Shown one piece after another: positions 1-10,073 of a DNA stretch of 34,392 nucleotides. Each line of letters starts with the position of its first letter. The first letter of the stretch is position 1. The notes beneath the pieces are model-generated. The model worked only from the letters and a program-made list of their open reading frames with translations. It ran no database searches and was not told where the DNA came from. The DNA is from Pirellulales bacterium (lineage in GTDB: Bacteria; Planctomycetota; Planctomycetia; Pirellulales; JAEUIK01): contig JAIBBY010000050.1 of NCBI GenBank assembly GCA_019694455.1, forward strand, positions 1-34,392, in the 5' to 3' direction. The position numbers and the translations under genes are program-made.

Positions 1-89
1 TCGCTCCAATAGGGCGCCATGGCCGCGACCACTTTGGGGTCGACCGGCGTGGTGGCGTGGTTGTCCATGTAGATCGGCAGGTCGATCAC
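1..89 (-). CDS. Cysteine desulfurase, N-terminal fragment (cut by window edge)
   Basis: The first ~30 residues read IDLPIYMDNHATTPVDPKV and onward, the hallmark N-terminus of class V aminotransferase-fold cysteine desulfurases (NifS/IscS/SufS group). These PLP enzymes take sulfur from L-cysteine for Fe-S cluster or thio-cofactor synthesis in the cytoplasm. The DNHATTP segment aligns with the conserved D-N-x-A-T-T-P start of the family. The rest of the gene, including the PLP lysine and catalytic cysteine loop, lies outside the window, so the subgroup cannot be decided. A GTG at 89-87 is taken as the start because it precedes the conserved segment by seven residues; an ATG within IYMDN (68-66) is possible but would remove conserved residues. 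No good Shine-Dalgarno is visible. Family call confident, start less so. Confidence 0.85.
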   Translation of the reverse strand, partial: MIDLPIYMDNHATTPVDPKVVAAMAPYWS

Positions 90-200
90 CGGGGCGCTCT
101 GAGAATGCGATTTTGATACATACGTACAGTACGACAATTGACGCGCGGGCTCAACGCAATTTTTTGTACAAAACGAGCGGAGCTAGGGCGCGGGGGGAAG

Positions 201-222
201 AAAAACCGCAGAGACGCGGAGA
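201..222. repeat. Short repeat family A, copy 1 (accgcagagacgcggag)
   Basis: A purine-rich unit around accgcagagacgcggag. Related copies lie at 777-800 and 1007-1036, and a variant (aaacgccaaggtgcaagg) follows family B copy 1 at 323-342. Units of this type recur in non-coding DNA of many environmental genomes, from memory. Confidence 0.6.
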
Positions 223-246
223 AGGGAGAGCAGATTAAGAAAAATG

Positions 247-314
247 CCCCCCTCACAGCGGCCTGCGGCCGCTACCTCTCCCCCTGCTGCGCTACGCTGC
301 GCGGGGGCGAGGCG
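247..314. repeat. REP-like hairpin repeat, family B copy 1
   Basis: The unit starts with a C-rich run and CCTCA, then carries gcggcc-tgc-ggccgc (a 6-bp inverted repeat with a 3-nt loop), CCTCTCCCCC, a GC-rich loop, GGGGGCGAGG and GG. CCTC-CCCC and GGGG-GAGG can pair into a long interrupted stem. It is nearly identical to the copy at 1105-1173, and both differ from the copy at 943-995 mainly in the apical loop. Confidence 0.75.
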
Positions 315-711
315 GGAAGAAGAAAACGCCAAGGTGCAAGGACGCGAAGGGGAGAGTTGGAGCAGTGGAGCAGGAGAGGCGGACCGGCAATGCGACTGGC
401 GCGCGGCGCCAGGCCCGTCAGAGATCAGCGGAGCAGTGGAGCAGGTGAGGCTGCCCGATGGATCGCAGGGGAAGCGGAATTGAATTGCGCTCGAAATCCG
501 AAAACAGGGGGGTGAACTCCGAAAACCCTCGGCGGCGCGGCGGGAGCATGTGGCGCAACTAACCACGCGGCGGCAGGTTGCGATTTTCGGAGTGGTCGGT
601 TGAATTCAGAGTTTTCGGAATCGGGGTAGCGCAATGCGGTCAAATGAGAGTTGTTAGAACAGCAGATGTAGTGGCCGCGTCTTGCCAGACCACAACCGGT
701 AGTGATCGCAA

Positions 712-730
712 TTCGGAGTGATACTCCGAA
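712..730. repeat. 8-bp perfect inverted repeat of the TCCGAA motif
   Basis: ttcggagt (712-719), a 3-nt spacer, then actccgaa (723-730). The same TCCGAAAAC/GTTTTCGGA element recurs at about 517-525, 584-593 and 611-619 in both orientations. It could be a binding site or another decayed repeat; no function can be assigned. Confidence 0.55.
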
Positions 731-776
731 AACGTGTGGCGGATGGTGGTCAGTGGCGAGTGGATAAGGGGAAAGA

Positions 777-800
777 AAACCGCCGAGGCGCGGAGAGGGG
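777..800. repeat. Short repeat family A, copy 2
   Basis: Reads aaaaccgccgaggcgcggag, matching the 201-222 unit with a few substitutions. It is followed by tandem gtggcgagtgg-like low-complexity sequence. Confidence 0.55.
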
Positions 801-907
801 AAGAATGGCGAGTGGCGAGTGGAAAGTTGCTAGAGAAGAAAGAAGGGAATAGGGGGCAGGGACTTGGGATCAGGAATGCGAAGGCGGGCTTGATTGGTGG
901 TACGTCA

Positions 908-949
908 GTCGGATCAGGTGAGCAGTAGAGCAGGTGAGAAGACCCCCTC
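908..949. repeat. 42-bp direct repeat, copy 1 (family C: gatcaggtgagcag)
   Basis: The 42 bases match 1070-1111 with a single mismatch (a versus c after gagcagt). The repeat runs directly into family B unit 2. Degenerate relatives with 'gagcagtggagcaggtgag' occur near 358-380 and 424-450. Confidence 0.8.
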
Positions 950-995
950 GCCCCGGCCTGCGGCCGGACCTCTCCCCGCAAGCGGGGCGAGGTGG
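943..995. repeat. REP-like hairpin repeat, family B copy 2 (short-loop form)
   Basis: Short-loop version of the family B unit. CCTC (969-972) pairs with GAGG (989-992), and CCCCGC (974-979) with GCGGGG (982-987), leaving one internal mismatch and a tiny AA-centred loop. The ccggcctgcggccgg block upstream corresponds to the gcggcctgcggccgc block of the other copies. Confidence 0.75.
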
Positions 996-1006
996 AAGAG
1001 AAGACG

Positions 1007-1036
1007 AACCGCAGAGGCGCGGAGACGCAGAGAGGG
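1007..1036. repeat. Short repeat family A, copy 3
   Basis: Reads aaccgcagaggcgcggagac and then cagagagg, the fullest of the three family A copies. It follows family B copy 2 directly. Confidence 0.6.
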
Positions 1037-1069
1037 GGGAAGAGACGGGCGTCATTACCTGACACGCCG

Positions 1070-1111
1070 GTCGGATCAGGTGAGCAGTCGAGCAGGTGAG
1101 AAGACCCCCTC
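1070..1111. repeat. 42-bp direct repeat, copy 2 (family C)
   Basis: Second copy of the 42-bp repeat at 908-949, 162 bp downstream and running into family B unit 3. Both copies therefore belong to a duplicated C+B composite cassette. Confidence 0.8.
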
Positions 1112-1173
1112 ACCAGCGGCCTGCGGCCGCTACCTCTCCCCCTACTGCGCTTCGCTGCGCGGGGGCGAGGTGG
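1105..1173. repeat. REP-like hairpin repeat, family B copy 3
   Basis: Almost identical to the copy at 247-314 through the gcggcctgcggccgc palindrome, CCTCTCCCCC, the loop (two visible substitutions) and GGGGGCGAGG. It ends about 50 bp short of the hydratase stop codon, so it could also act as a transcript end for that minus-strand gene, but it has no T-run. Confidence 0.75.
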
Positions 1174-1223
1174 AGGAGGGAAAGACCACTCACGCCGAGG
1201 GCGCCCCAGCGCGATTTGCGTGT

Positions 1224-2015
1224 TCACTCGACTTGCCAGGCTGGTTTGCGCTTGGACAGGAAGGCGGCGATTCCTTCTTGAATCTCGGCGCTTTCCCAGC
1301 AATCGGCAAGCTGCTGGGCGGTGTGTTCCAGGTTCTCGCTGGCGTCGTGCGCGCTGACGAATTCGATCAACTTTTTGGCGCGGCTGACCGCGCCTGGCGC
1401 GCAGCGCAAGAACAGCTTCACCTCGCGCTCGACGGCGGCGTCTAAATCTTGCGTCGCGACGGCCGCGGCCAACAGCCCCAGCCGCGCCGCCTCGGCGCCA
1501 TCCATTTCCAAGGCGTTGAGCATGGCGCGCCGCGCATTGGGCACGCCCATCCGCGCCACCACATAAGGCGAGATGGTGGCGGGGATCAGGCCCAGCTTCA
1601 CCTCGGTCAGCGAGTATTTGGCGGTGGTCAAACCGATGGCGATGTCGCAGATCGACATGAGACCGATGCCGCCGCCAAACGCCGATCCGTTGATCCGCCC
1701 AATCAACGGCTTAGGCAGGCGATTGAGGTCGGCCAGCATTTGCGCCAGTTCGCGCGCGTCGGCCACGCGGGTGTCGCGCGTGCCGGCCGCTTGCCGCTGC
1801 ATCATCTTCAGGTCGCCGCCGGCGCAGAACACGTCGCCCGCGCCGGTGAGCACCACCACGCGCACCTTTTCATCTTCGGCCAGTTGGCGCGTGGCGGCAG
1901 TCAACTCGCCAATCAACTCCTGGCTCATGGCGTTGCGCGAGTCGGGACGATTGAGCGTCAGACGAGCGACGCCGCGGGCGTCGATATCCAATAGCAGCGT
2001 TTCGAATGGGCTCAC
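1224..2015 (-). CDS. Enoyl-CoA hydratase/isomerase (crotonase) family, methylglutaconyl-CoA hydratase-like
   Basis: A 263-residue cytoplasmic crotonase-fold protein of normal family length. The oxyanion-hole segment FCAGGDLKMM (63-72) and the second loop SAFGGGIGL (111-119) are visible. The second catalytic glutamate is present at E138 (SLTEVKLGLIP), but the position of the first (Glu144 of rat mitochondrial hydratase) is Gly118. The IPATISPYVVARMG run and the C-terminal AAFLSKRKPAW resemble the methylglutaconyl-CoA/carboxygeranoyl-CoA hydratase branch of leucine and terpenoid catabolism, from memory. The GTG at 2015 is chosen because AAAGGA lies four bases upstream and the longer frame would run into the preceding gene. 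It sits 31 nt after the metallohydrolase gene, so the two are probably co-transcribed. The exact substrate is not determined. Confidence 0.85.
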   Translation of the reverse strand: MSPFETLLLDIDARGVARLTLNRPDSRNAMSQELIGELTAATRQLAEDEKVRVVVLTGAGDVFCAGGDLKMMQRQAAGTRDTRVADARELAQMLADLNRLPKPLIGRINGSAFGGGIGLMSICDIAIGLTTAKYSLTEVKLGLIPATISPYVVARMGVPNARRAMLNALEMDGAEAARLGLLAAAVATQDLDAAVEREVKLFLRCAPGAVSRAKKLIEFVSAHDASENLEHTAQQLADCWESAEIQEGIAAFLSKRKPAWQVE

Positions 2016-2019
2016 GGGT

Positions 2020-2025
2020 TCCTTT
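2020..2025 (-). promoter_or_regulatory. Ribosome binding site deciding the GTG start of the hydratase
   Basis: Reads AAAGGA on the minus strand, four bases before GTG 2015-2013. It fixes the short start rather than an extension into the upstream metallohydrolase gene. Confidence 0.6.
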
Positions 2026-2046
2026 CGTCGTTGGCCATTAGCGCGG

Positions 2047-4347
<2,301 letters not shown>

Positions 4348-4481
4348 GCCTGGCGCCTTGATGGGGGCGAGGGTGTGTGTTGGCGATGCGCCCCTATGAT
4401 GGCGGTAGCGAGGCCGTGGGGGCAAGCAGATTGCGGGGGGAGGTGACGCCGATTCCCCCCGTTTTCAACGCGGCGGCATGC

Positions 4482-7400
4482 CTACCACCACCGGCGCGTC
4501 AAGCTGGCGCCGGAATCGGGGCGGGCCAACAAAGCATCGACCGCCGAGGCAAAGGCCAGCTTGGCCACGTCGCCACGCGAGTAGCGCGACTGCGGGACGG
4601 TGGCGTTATTGGATGCGAACGCCGCCAGCGCCGCCGGCGCGAAGCGGGCCACGGGTAGCGCTGCCGCCGGCAGGGCCGCAATCGCGCTTGCCGCGGGTAG
4701 CGCCGTCGACACGACTGGCTGCGCGGCGGTGACAGCCTGTGGCGTAAAATGATCGGCCCAAATCGTGTAGTCGACTCCGTTCACCAGACCATCGTCGTTC
4801 AAGTCTCCCTGCGCATAGGTGGCGCTGCCGGCATGTTGGCCAAAGTTGTCGGCCCAAATGGTGTAGTCGCCGCCGTCGACCGTGCCGCTGCCGTTGATGT
4901 CGCCGGGAAGCACGTTGAACCAGAACACGAAGTCGCCCCCTTCCACACCGTTGCCCGAAGGGAAGACGCTGGTGCCGGTGGCGCCGGGAGTGATGGGGTT
5001 GATCCATTCGCCATCGAGTCGGCCGCCGACCGAGTCGGTGATGCCGCTGGAGGTAAGGGTGAGCACCAATTGATCGGCGTCGATCGGCGCGGCGAAGGTC
5101 CAGGTGGCGATGTGATTCACGTTGTCGTACGTGAACCCGCTGGGGGCGTAGTTGGCAATGCTGACCCCTTCGAGCTTGAGATCGGCGACGTCGATGGCCA
5201 CGTCTTCGCTGAACTGAATTTTGATCGCTTGCACCTGGCCGAGCGCAGCGCTGCGCAACTGATCGCCCGAGCCGACGGGGATGGCGTATTCGCGGCCCAG
5301 CGGGCCGCCGCTCTTGAGCCACAGGCCCACCACTTGCGGCGCGGCGGGATCGACGGTCAGGCCGGTCACGGCGTCGCGGCTGACGCCTTTTGAGTCGGTG
5401 ACGCGCACGCTGGTGTTGTAGATTCCGCCCGGCACGATGCCGAGCGTTTGCAGCGTGGACCAGGAGACGGTGGGCCCCGCGCCGGTGGCGTCGCCAAAGA
5501 TGTTGTCGCCGTTGATGTCCCAGCTATAGGTGAGCGTGTCGCCGGGGTCGGGGTCGCTCGATCCGCTGGCGTCGAGGTGCAGGGGGCTGCCCGCGACGAT
5601 GGTGTACGGCCCGCCGCCGTTGGGCACGGGGGGATGATTGACGGCGAGTTGCAGGACATATTCGCCGGTTCCGCCCGCGGCGGCGACGGCAATGCGATAG
5701 ACGCCGGCGGCGGGCGCGGTGAATTCGAGGGCGGCGTTCTTACCATCGGCGGCGGAGTTGTCGTCGCTGGCGGCCAAGTCGCCCAGCGAGTTGTAGATGG
5801 CCAGGCGCGGATCGAGCGCGTTGGGAACGATCGCTGCGGCGGCGCCATCGAGCGGCGTGGCGGTGGCCAGCGTGAGGGTGTCGCCTTCGCCAAGCGTCAC
5901 TGTGAATTCATCGGTCTGGTCGATGGGGCCCGGCAAGTCGTAGCTGGCCACCATCTGGCCGAAGAAGTGGAGCGTGATGGGGATGTTCACGGTCGGCACG
6001 GTGAAGGTGGTCGTCACGTCGATCGGCAAGGTGAGCGTGAGTAGGCCGTCGGACTCGACCAGCGAGCCGGCCAATTGCGATCCATTGGCGAGCGACAGAC
6101 CGGCCAGGCCTTGCGTGCCGCTGAGGCCGGTCAGATCGTAGTTGGCCGTGCCGGAGACGAGGGTCAACAGCACACTGTTGGCGGGGAACTCGATATTAAT
6201 GGGATCGCCGGCGGCCAAGGCGGCTTCCGCCGCGGACACGAGCGGCGCGAGCAGCACGCTATTCATATCGACGGCGACGTTTTGCAACACCGCGTAGGCG
6301 CTGGTCTCGGGGCTGAGCACTACCTGCATGCCGTAATCGGCGGAGACGTTGCCCGGCAGGAAGGGGCCGGGCTGATCGACGGCGCTGATGGCGCTGCCAC
6401 CGGGGAACGAGAGATGATCGGTCTGCCGATTGACGATGAGCGTGCCTTGCAATTGCGTGGTGCCGCTGCCGGGCGTTTGCTCGGTGATCGGCAAGTTGAG
6501 CGCGCTGAAGGCGCCGCTGATGGTGATGGCCGACTGCGCGGTATCGACGGTGAAGTTGAGGTCGCCGATCGTCGAGGGGGGATTGGCGTCGAGGTGGCCG
6601 ATGGCGCCTTGCGCGCCGTCGAGGCTAGCGCTGGCGGGTTGATTGGGTTCGGCGTCGAAGGCGCCGCCACGCACCACCACCAGGCTGTAGTCCAGATTCT
6701 GATCGCCGGTCACGCGCAGATAATAGGCGCCGGCTGAAAGCGTCTGGGCGCTGAGCAGCGACTGGGCGTTGGCGCCAGGCGCGCCGGTGGCCACCGTGGC
6801 GCCGAGCGAATCCAAGAGTTCCACCGTGAGCGAACCGGCGCTATTGTCCGCCAGCGCCACGCTGACGAATTGACCCGCGTCGGCAGTGAAAGCGAAATCG
6901 TCGCCGCCGGCAGTGACGGGCCCGGGGGGGTTGATGGTCGCGAGCCAGGCGTTGAGCGTGTAGGTTCCTGTGCCGGCGGTGGGGCGAACGCGAGCAAAAT
7001 AGCTGCCGGTGGCGGGAACGACAAAGGCGTGCAGGTTTGAATCGGCGCCCGCGCCGGTGCTGTCTCCGCCTTCGGCGGCGATTTGCGTGCCGGCGCTGTT
7101 GAACAAGGCGAGGGCGAGATCGGCATTGCCGCCAGTCGCCTTGGCCTGGAGCGTCACCACGTCGCCAGCGGTGAACTGGAACCGATAGTAGTCGTTGTCG
7201 CCAGCGCCGGCGCTGGCTGTGGTTGTCGATATATATTGCGCGGCGCGCCAGGCGCTGGTGGCGTCGTTGGCGGTGGCGGCGCTGCCGTTGGCTTCGGTTT
7301 CGACGACGAACGCGTTGCCGGTGAGCGGCGCGGCGCCGCTGTTCTCCAGCCAGACGCCGACCTGATACGTGCCGACGCGAGTGCTGAACGCGCGGGCGCG

Positions 7401-10073
7401 AATGTAATAGGTGTCGGCGGCAGCGATGGTGAAGCCATTGATCAGTGAGTCGTCGCCGGTTCCGCCGTCGTCGTTGGTGGCCACCTGCACGGGGCTGCCG
7501 CTGTTGGCTCGCCAGAGGTCGACAATGGCGTCGCTCAATGTGCCACGCGAGGAGGGGCTGCCCGAATTGGTGATGGTGAGCTTGTCACCGGCGTCGAGCG
7601 CGCCGATGGTGTACCAGTCTTGATCGCCCGACGCGCCGACCGCGCCTTGCAGGGCCAATTGATAGAAGCCCCCCGCGGCGATGTTGAAATTATTGGCGGC
7701 GCTATTGGCGGTAAGTTGAGTGTCGTTGGTTTCGATCTCCGCCGGCAGGTAACTGGTGGGCGGATCGCTGCGGCCGATCACCGCGCCGCGCTCGATGCCG
7801 CCTCCCAGGTCGATAAAGCTGGCGTCGATGTTCTGGGCCGTGATGGTCAGATCGTTGTTCGGTCCGTCGTGCGATTCGCCTTCGGCGGCGGCGTTGAGCA
7901 ATAGCTCCAGTTGATAATCGCCGGTCGTGCCCGCCATGCCATCGACCACGATGGTGTAGGCGCCGCCCAGGCCAGTGGGGAGCGGACCCAGCGTGACCGA
8001 CATGCCGGCCGCCGCGCTATTGGCCGAGCCGACCAGCGCGCTGTTGGCGTCGAACAACTGCACGCGTCCTTGCAACCCGGCGGTGATGGCCAGCACCGTG
8101 GTGACGGTTTGCCCGGCTGGCAACTCGATGGTGAAGCTGTCGCTGTCGGCGGCGACGGCTATGGCGCCGGAGATCGCCGGATCGAAGATCAGGCCCCCCT
8201 GCGGGGCGACCGACGCCAGCGGCGCCGGATAGTCGACTGTGCCGTAGTCGAGCGCGAGCGTAGTGGCATAGGCAAGATTGGGATTGCCGGCCATGTCGGT
8301 CACGGCGCCGGCGGGCAAGGTGACTACCAGCGGCCCCTCGTCGACCAATCCGCTGACGGTGAACAGCACGGTTTGCGAATCGACAATCGACATGCCGGTC
8401 ACCGCGCCGCGATCGAGCAGCAGATCGGACGCCGCGAGCGAGCCGACTTCGACCGCCTCGCTAAAGTGCAACTCGATGCTCGTCAGAGGCGTTTGCGCGT
8501 GCGCGGCGTCGCTGGGCGAAATTGCGTCGACCGTCAATCGCGCCGGATCGTAGCGGAATGTGCCCGCGAACGGCTTGGAGGGGTTGCCGTCGCTGCCGCG
8601 GGCCATCGCTCCGGCGGCCATGGCGAGCGTTTGCAGTCCCTCGTTCACGACGGGAGACGTGTTGAAATGAAAGACGACGGTCTGGCCGTCGACGATCGAA
8701 AAGCCGTCGGCCGGGATGCCGTTCACCAGCAGGTCGGCGGCGTCGACGCTGGCCGCGTCGAAGGCCTCTGACAATTCCAGCGTAAAGTCGAGGGGGGGCG
8801 CCGACACCACATCGCTGGCCGACGGCGTATGCGCGCTGACGAACATGCCGGTGTTGATCGTGCCCGAGACGGTGTACTGCCCCACGCGCCCATAGACGCC
8901 AGTGCTACGGACCAGCAGGGTATAGTTGCCGGCCGGGACGGTCAGGCTGATGGTGGCGCCGAGGGCATCGGTGGGATCGGCCATGGCGACGAGCGTTCCG
9001 CCGGCGTCGCGCAGTTCGAGCACGGCGTCGAGGTTGGCGCCGATGTCGATGACATTGGCCGACAGCGAAATGGCGCCAGCGTCGGTGACGAACGAAAAGG
9101 CGTCGACGTCGGACATGGTTTCGATCACGCCCGCGGCGCTCACCGCGTTGCCGTCGATGGCCAGCGCGTCGCCACTGCCGACCGCACCGGCGTGATCGTC
9201 GGCGCGGTAACCAAAGCCGTTCGACGCGCGGGCAATCACGGCCATATCATCCTGCAGGATGTTGGCGCCGAGCGACGAGGGGCCATTGCTCCAGGTGGAG
9301 AGGGCCTGCGAATAGCTGTTGCCCATGATCGGGGCCCAGCCGCCGCCGCCGGGGTTGTACTCCTTGAGTTTGATGCCGGCGGCGTCGAAGGTGCTTTGGT
9401 GTTGCAGTCCAAAGGCGTGCCCGGTTTCGTGCGAACTGGCCTCGGCGATGTTCTTTTCGTTATTGCCGAGCGAACCAGGAAAGACGAAGACGACATTCGG
9501 GATGGGGCTGATCCAGTTATCGATATAGGCCACGCCGCCGGCGGGGGTGCCGAGCCAGCCCCCGGCGCCGCCGATGTTGACCTTCATCGCCACGGTATCG
9601 AGGTACTGACCGGGATCGACGGTGGTGATGTTCACGTCGAAGGGGGCGAAGTCCTCGCTCACGCGCTCGAAGATGCGCTCGATCGCCACCAACTCCGAAC
9701 TGCTGAAGGTGGTCGGATCGCCATCGAGATCGAAGACCGGCGTGGTGATGTTGGCGTGCCGTCCCCAGGCGGGGGTGAAGTCGCCAAGGAAATTGAGATA
9801 CACCGTGGCCGGGGCGCCGAGATGGCTGTTGAGGACCGGCAGCGCGGCGAGGGCCGAATAGGACTGCGCCCCGCTGACAAGTTGGGACGAGTCGGCGAAG
9901 TCGGGGCCCTTTTCGAAGGCGAAGTTATTGATGACGAGGTTGGCGTCTTCGTTGCCCCCCTCGTGATGCAGCACGCGGCGGACTTCGAGCGACTGGAACG
10001 ACAAACGCGACGCCGCGCGGCGCGATGGGTTTGAGGCGCAAGCAGCGCGGCGACGCCGGTGAAATCGGCTCAT
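4482..10073 (-). CDS. Giant multidomain metzincin-like surface protein (PPC, SbsA/Ig-like, PKD, dockerin I)
   Basis: A 1863-residue protein starting at ATG 10073 (AAAAGGA 11 bases upstream). The basic N-terminus leads into FQSLEVRRVL (27-35), a version of the planctomycete LEPR-XLL motif, with no ordinary signal peptide. Residues ~90-290 form a metzincin-like protease domain with HETGHAFGLQH (215-225, zinc ligands H215, H219, H225 and catalytic E216) and a candidate Met-turn IMGNSY (M250). Pre-peptidase C-terminal modules begin at ~300-402; SbsA/Ig-like repeats and more PPC-type repeats follow. A PKD domain (~1480-1580, with DASGSSDPDPGD) and a two-repeat dockerin type I (~1724-1776, YTIWADNF and YTIWADHF) come next. 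The tail is Ala/Pro-rich and ends RRWW. It is inferred to be an exported protease or adhesin-like protein. Domain borders in the middle are approximate. Confidence 0.85.
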   Translation of the reverse strand: MSRFHRRRRAACASNPSRRAASRLSFQSLEVRRVLHHEGGNEDANLVINNFAFEKGPDFADSSQLVSGAQSYSALAALPVLNSHLGAPATVYLNFLGDFTPAWGRHANITTPVFDLDGDPTTFSSSELVAIERIFERVSEDFAPFDVNITTVDPGQYLDTVAMKVNIGGAGGWLGTPAGGVAYIDNWISPIPNVVFVFPGSLGNNEKNIAEASSHETGHAFGLQHQSTFDAAGIKLKEYNPGGGGWAPIMGNSYSQALSTWSNGPSSLGANILQDDMAVIARASNGFGYRADDHAGAVGSGDALAIDGNAVSAAGVIETMSDVDAFSFVTDAGAISLSANVIDIGANLDAVLELRDAGGTLVAMADPTDALGATISLTVPAGNYTLLVRSTGVYGRVGQYTVSGTINTGMFVSAHTPSASDVVSAPPLDFTLELSEAFDAASVDAADLLVNGIPADGFSIVDGQTVVFHFNTSPVVNEGLQTLAMAAGAMARGSDGNPSKPFAGTFRYDPARLTVDAISPSDAAHAQTPLTSIELHFSEAVEVGSLAASDLLLDRGAVTGMSIVDSQTVLFTVSGLVDEGPLVVTLPAGAVTDMAGNPNLAYATTLALDYGTVDYPAPLASVAPQGGLIFDPAISGAIAVAADSDSFTIELPAGQTVTTVLAITAGLQGRVQLFDANSALVGSANSAAAGMSVTLGPLPTGLGGAYTIVVDGMAGTTGDYQLELLLNAAAEGESHDGPNNDLTITAQNIDASFIDLGGGIERGAVIGRSDPPTSYLPAEIETNDTQLTANSAANNFNIAAGGFYQLALQGAVGASGDQDWYTIGALDAGDKLTITNSGSPSSRGTLSDAIVDLWRANSGSPVQVATNDDGGTGDDSLINGFTIAAADTYYIRARAFSTRVGTYQVGVWLENSGAAPLTGNAFVVETEANGSAATANDATSAWRAAQYISTTTASAGAGDNDYYRFQFTAGDVVTLQAKATGGNADLALALFNSAGTQIAAEGGDSTGAGADSNLHAFVVPATGSYFARVRPTAGTGTYTLNAWLATINPPGPVTAGGDDFAFTADAGQFVSVALADNSAGSLTVELLDSLGATVATGAPGANAQSLLSAQTLSAGAYYLRVTGDQNLDYSLVVVRGGAFDAEPNQPASASLDGAQGAIGHLDANPPSTIGDLNFTVDTAQSAITISGAFSALNLPITEQTPGSGTTQLQGTLIVNRQTDHLSFPGGSAISAVDQPGPFLPGNVSADYGMQVVLSPETSAYAVLQNVAVDMNSVLLAPLVSAAEAALAAGDPINIEFPANSVLLTLVSGTANYDLTGLSGTQGLAGLSLANGSQLAGSLVESDGLLTLTLPIDVTTTFTVPTVNIPITLHFFGQMVASYDLPGPIDQTDEFTVTLGEGDTLTLATATPLDGAAAAIVPNALDPRLAIYNSLGDLAASDDNSAADGKNAALEFTAPAAGVYRIAVAAAGGTGEYVLQLAVNHPPVPNGGGPYTIVAGSPLHLDASGSSDPDPGDTLTYSWDINGDNIFGDATGAGPTVSWSTLQTLGIVPGGIYNTSVRVTDSKGVSRDAVTGLTVDPAAPQVVGLWLKSGGPLGREYAIPVGSGDQLRSAALGQVQAIKIQFSEDVAIDVADLKLEGVSIANYAPSGFTYDNVNHIATWTFAAPIDADQLVLTLTSSGITDSVGGRLDGEWINPITPGATGTSVFPSGNGVEGGDFVFWFNVLPGDINGSGTVDGGDYTIWADNFGQHAGSATYAQGDLNDDGLVNGVDYTIWADHFTPQAVTAAQPVVSTALPAASAIAALPAAALPVARFAPAALAAFASNNATVPQSRYSRGDVAKLAFASAVDALLARPDSGASLTRRWW
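4745..4905 (-). other. Dockerin type I region of the giant metzincin-like protein
   Basis: Encodes two calcium-loop repeats, GDINGSGTVDGGDYTIW and GDLNDDGLVNGVDYTIW. Each has the D-x-N/D-x-D/S-G pattern of dockerin F-hand loops. The DNA resembles the dockerin segment at about 26345-26500 in the SGNH protein, including the shared YTIWADNF. Confidence 0.8.

Larger units (their letters stand above)
90..1223. other. Gene-free region with a mosaic of dispersed repeats
   Basis: About 1.1 kb without a convincing gene. Short open frames here run straight through repeat units, have no recognisable product and overlap on both strands. The region holds three kinds of repeat unit (listed separately), purine-rich low-complexity stretches such as gtggcgagtgg, and several copies of a TCCGAAAAC motif. 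It separates the desulfurase from the hydratase/metallohydrolase gene pair. The desulfurase promoter should lie near 90-150. Confidence 0.7.

Noticed and set aside
138..566. Overlapping open frames on both strands of the repeat region
   Set aside because: They pass through repeat units, overlap one another, and give products without similarity to any family I know.
247..1173. CRISPR array in the repeat region
   Set aside because: Units differ in sequence and spacing, there are only three copies, and no spacers of constant length or cas genes are present.
8829..10034. A 401-residue plus-strand frame opposite the metzincin-like domain
   Set aside because: Shadow of the protease gene; no family motif and no ribosome binding site.
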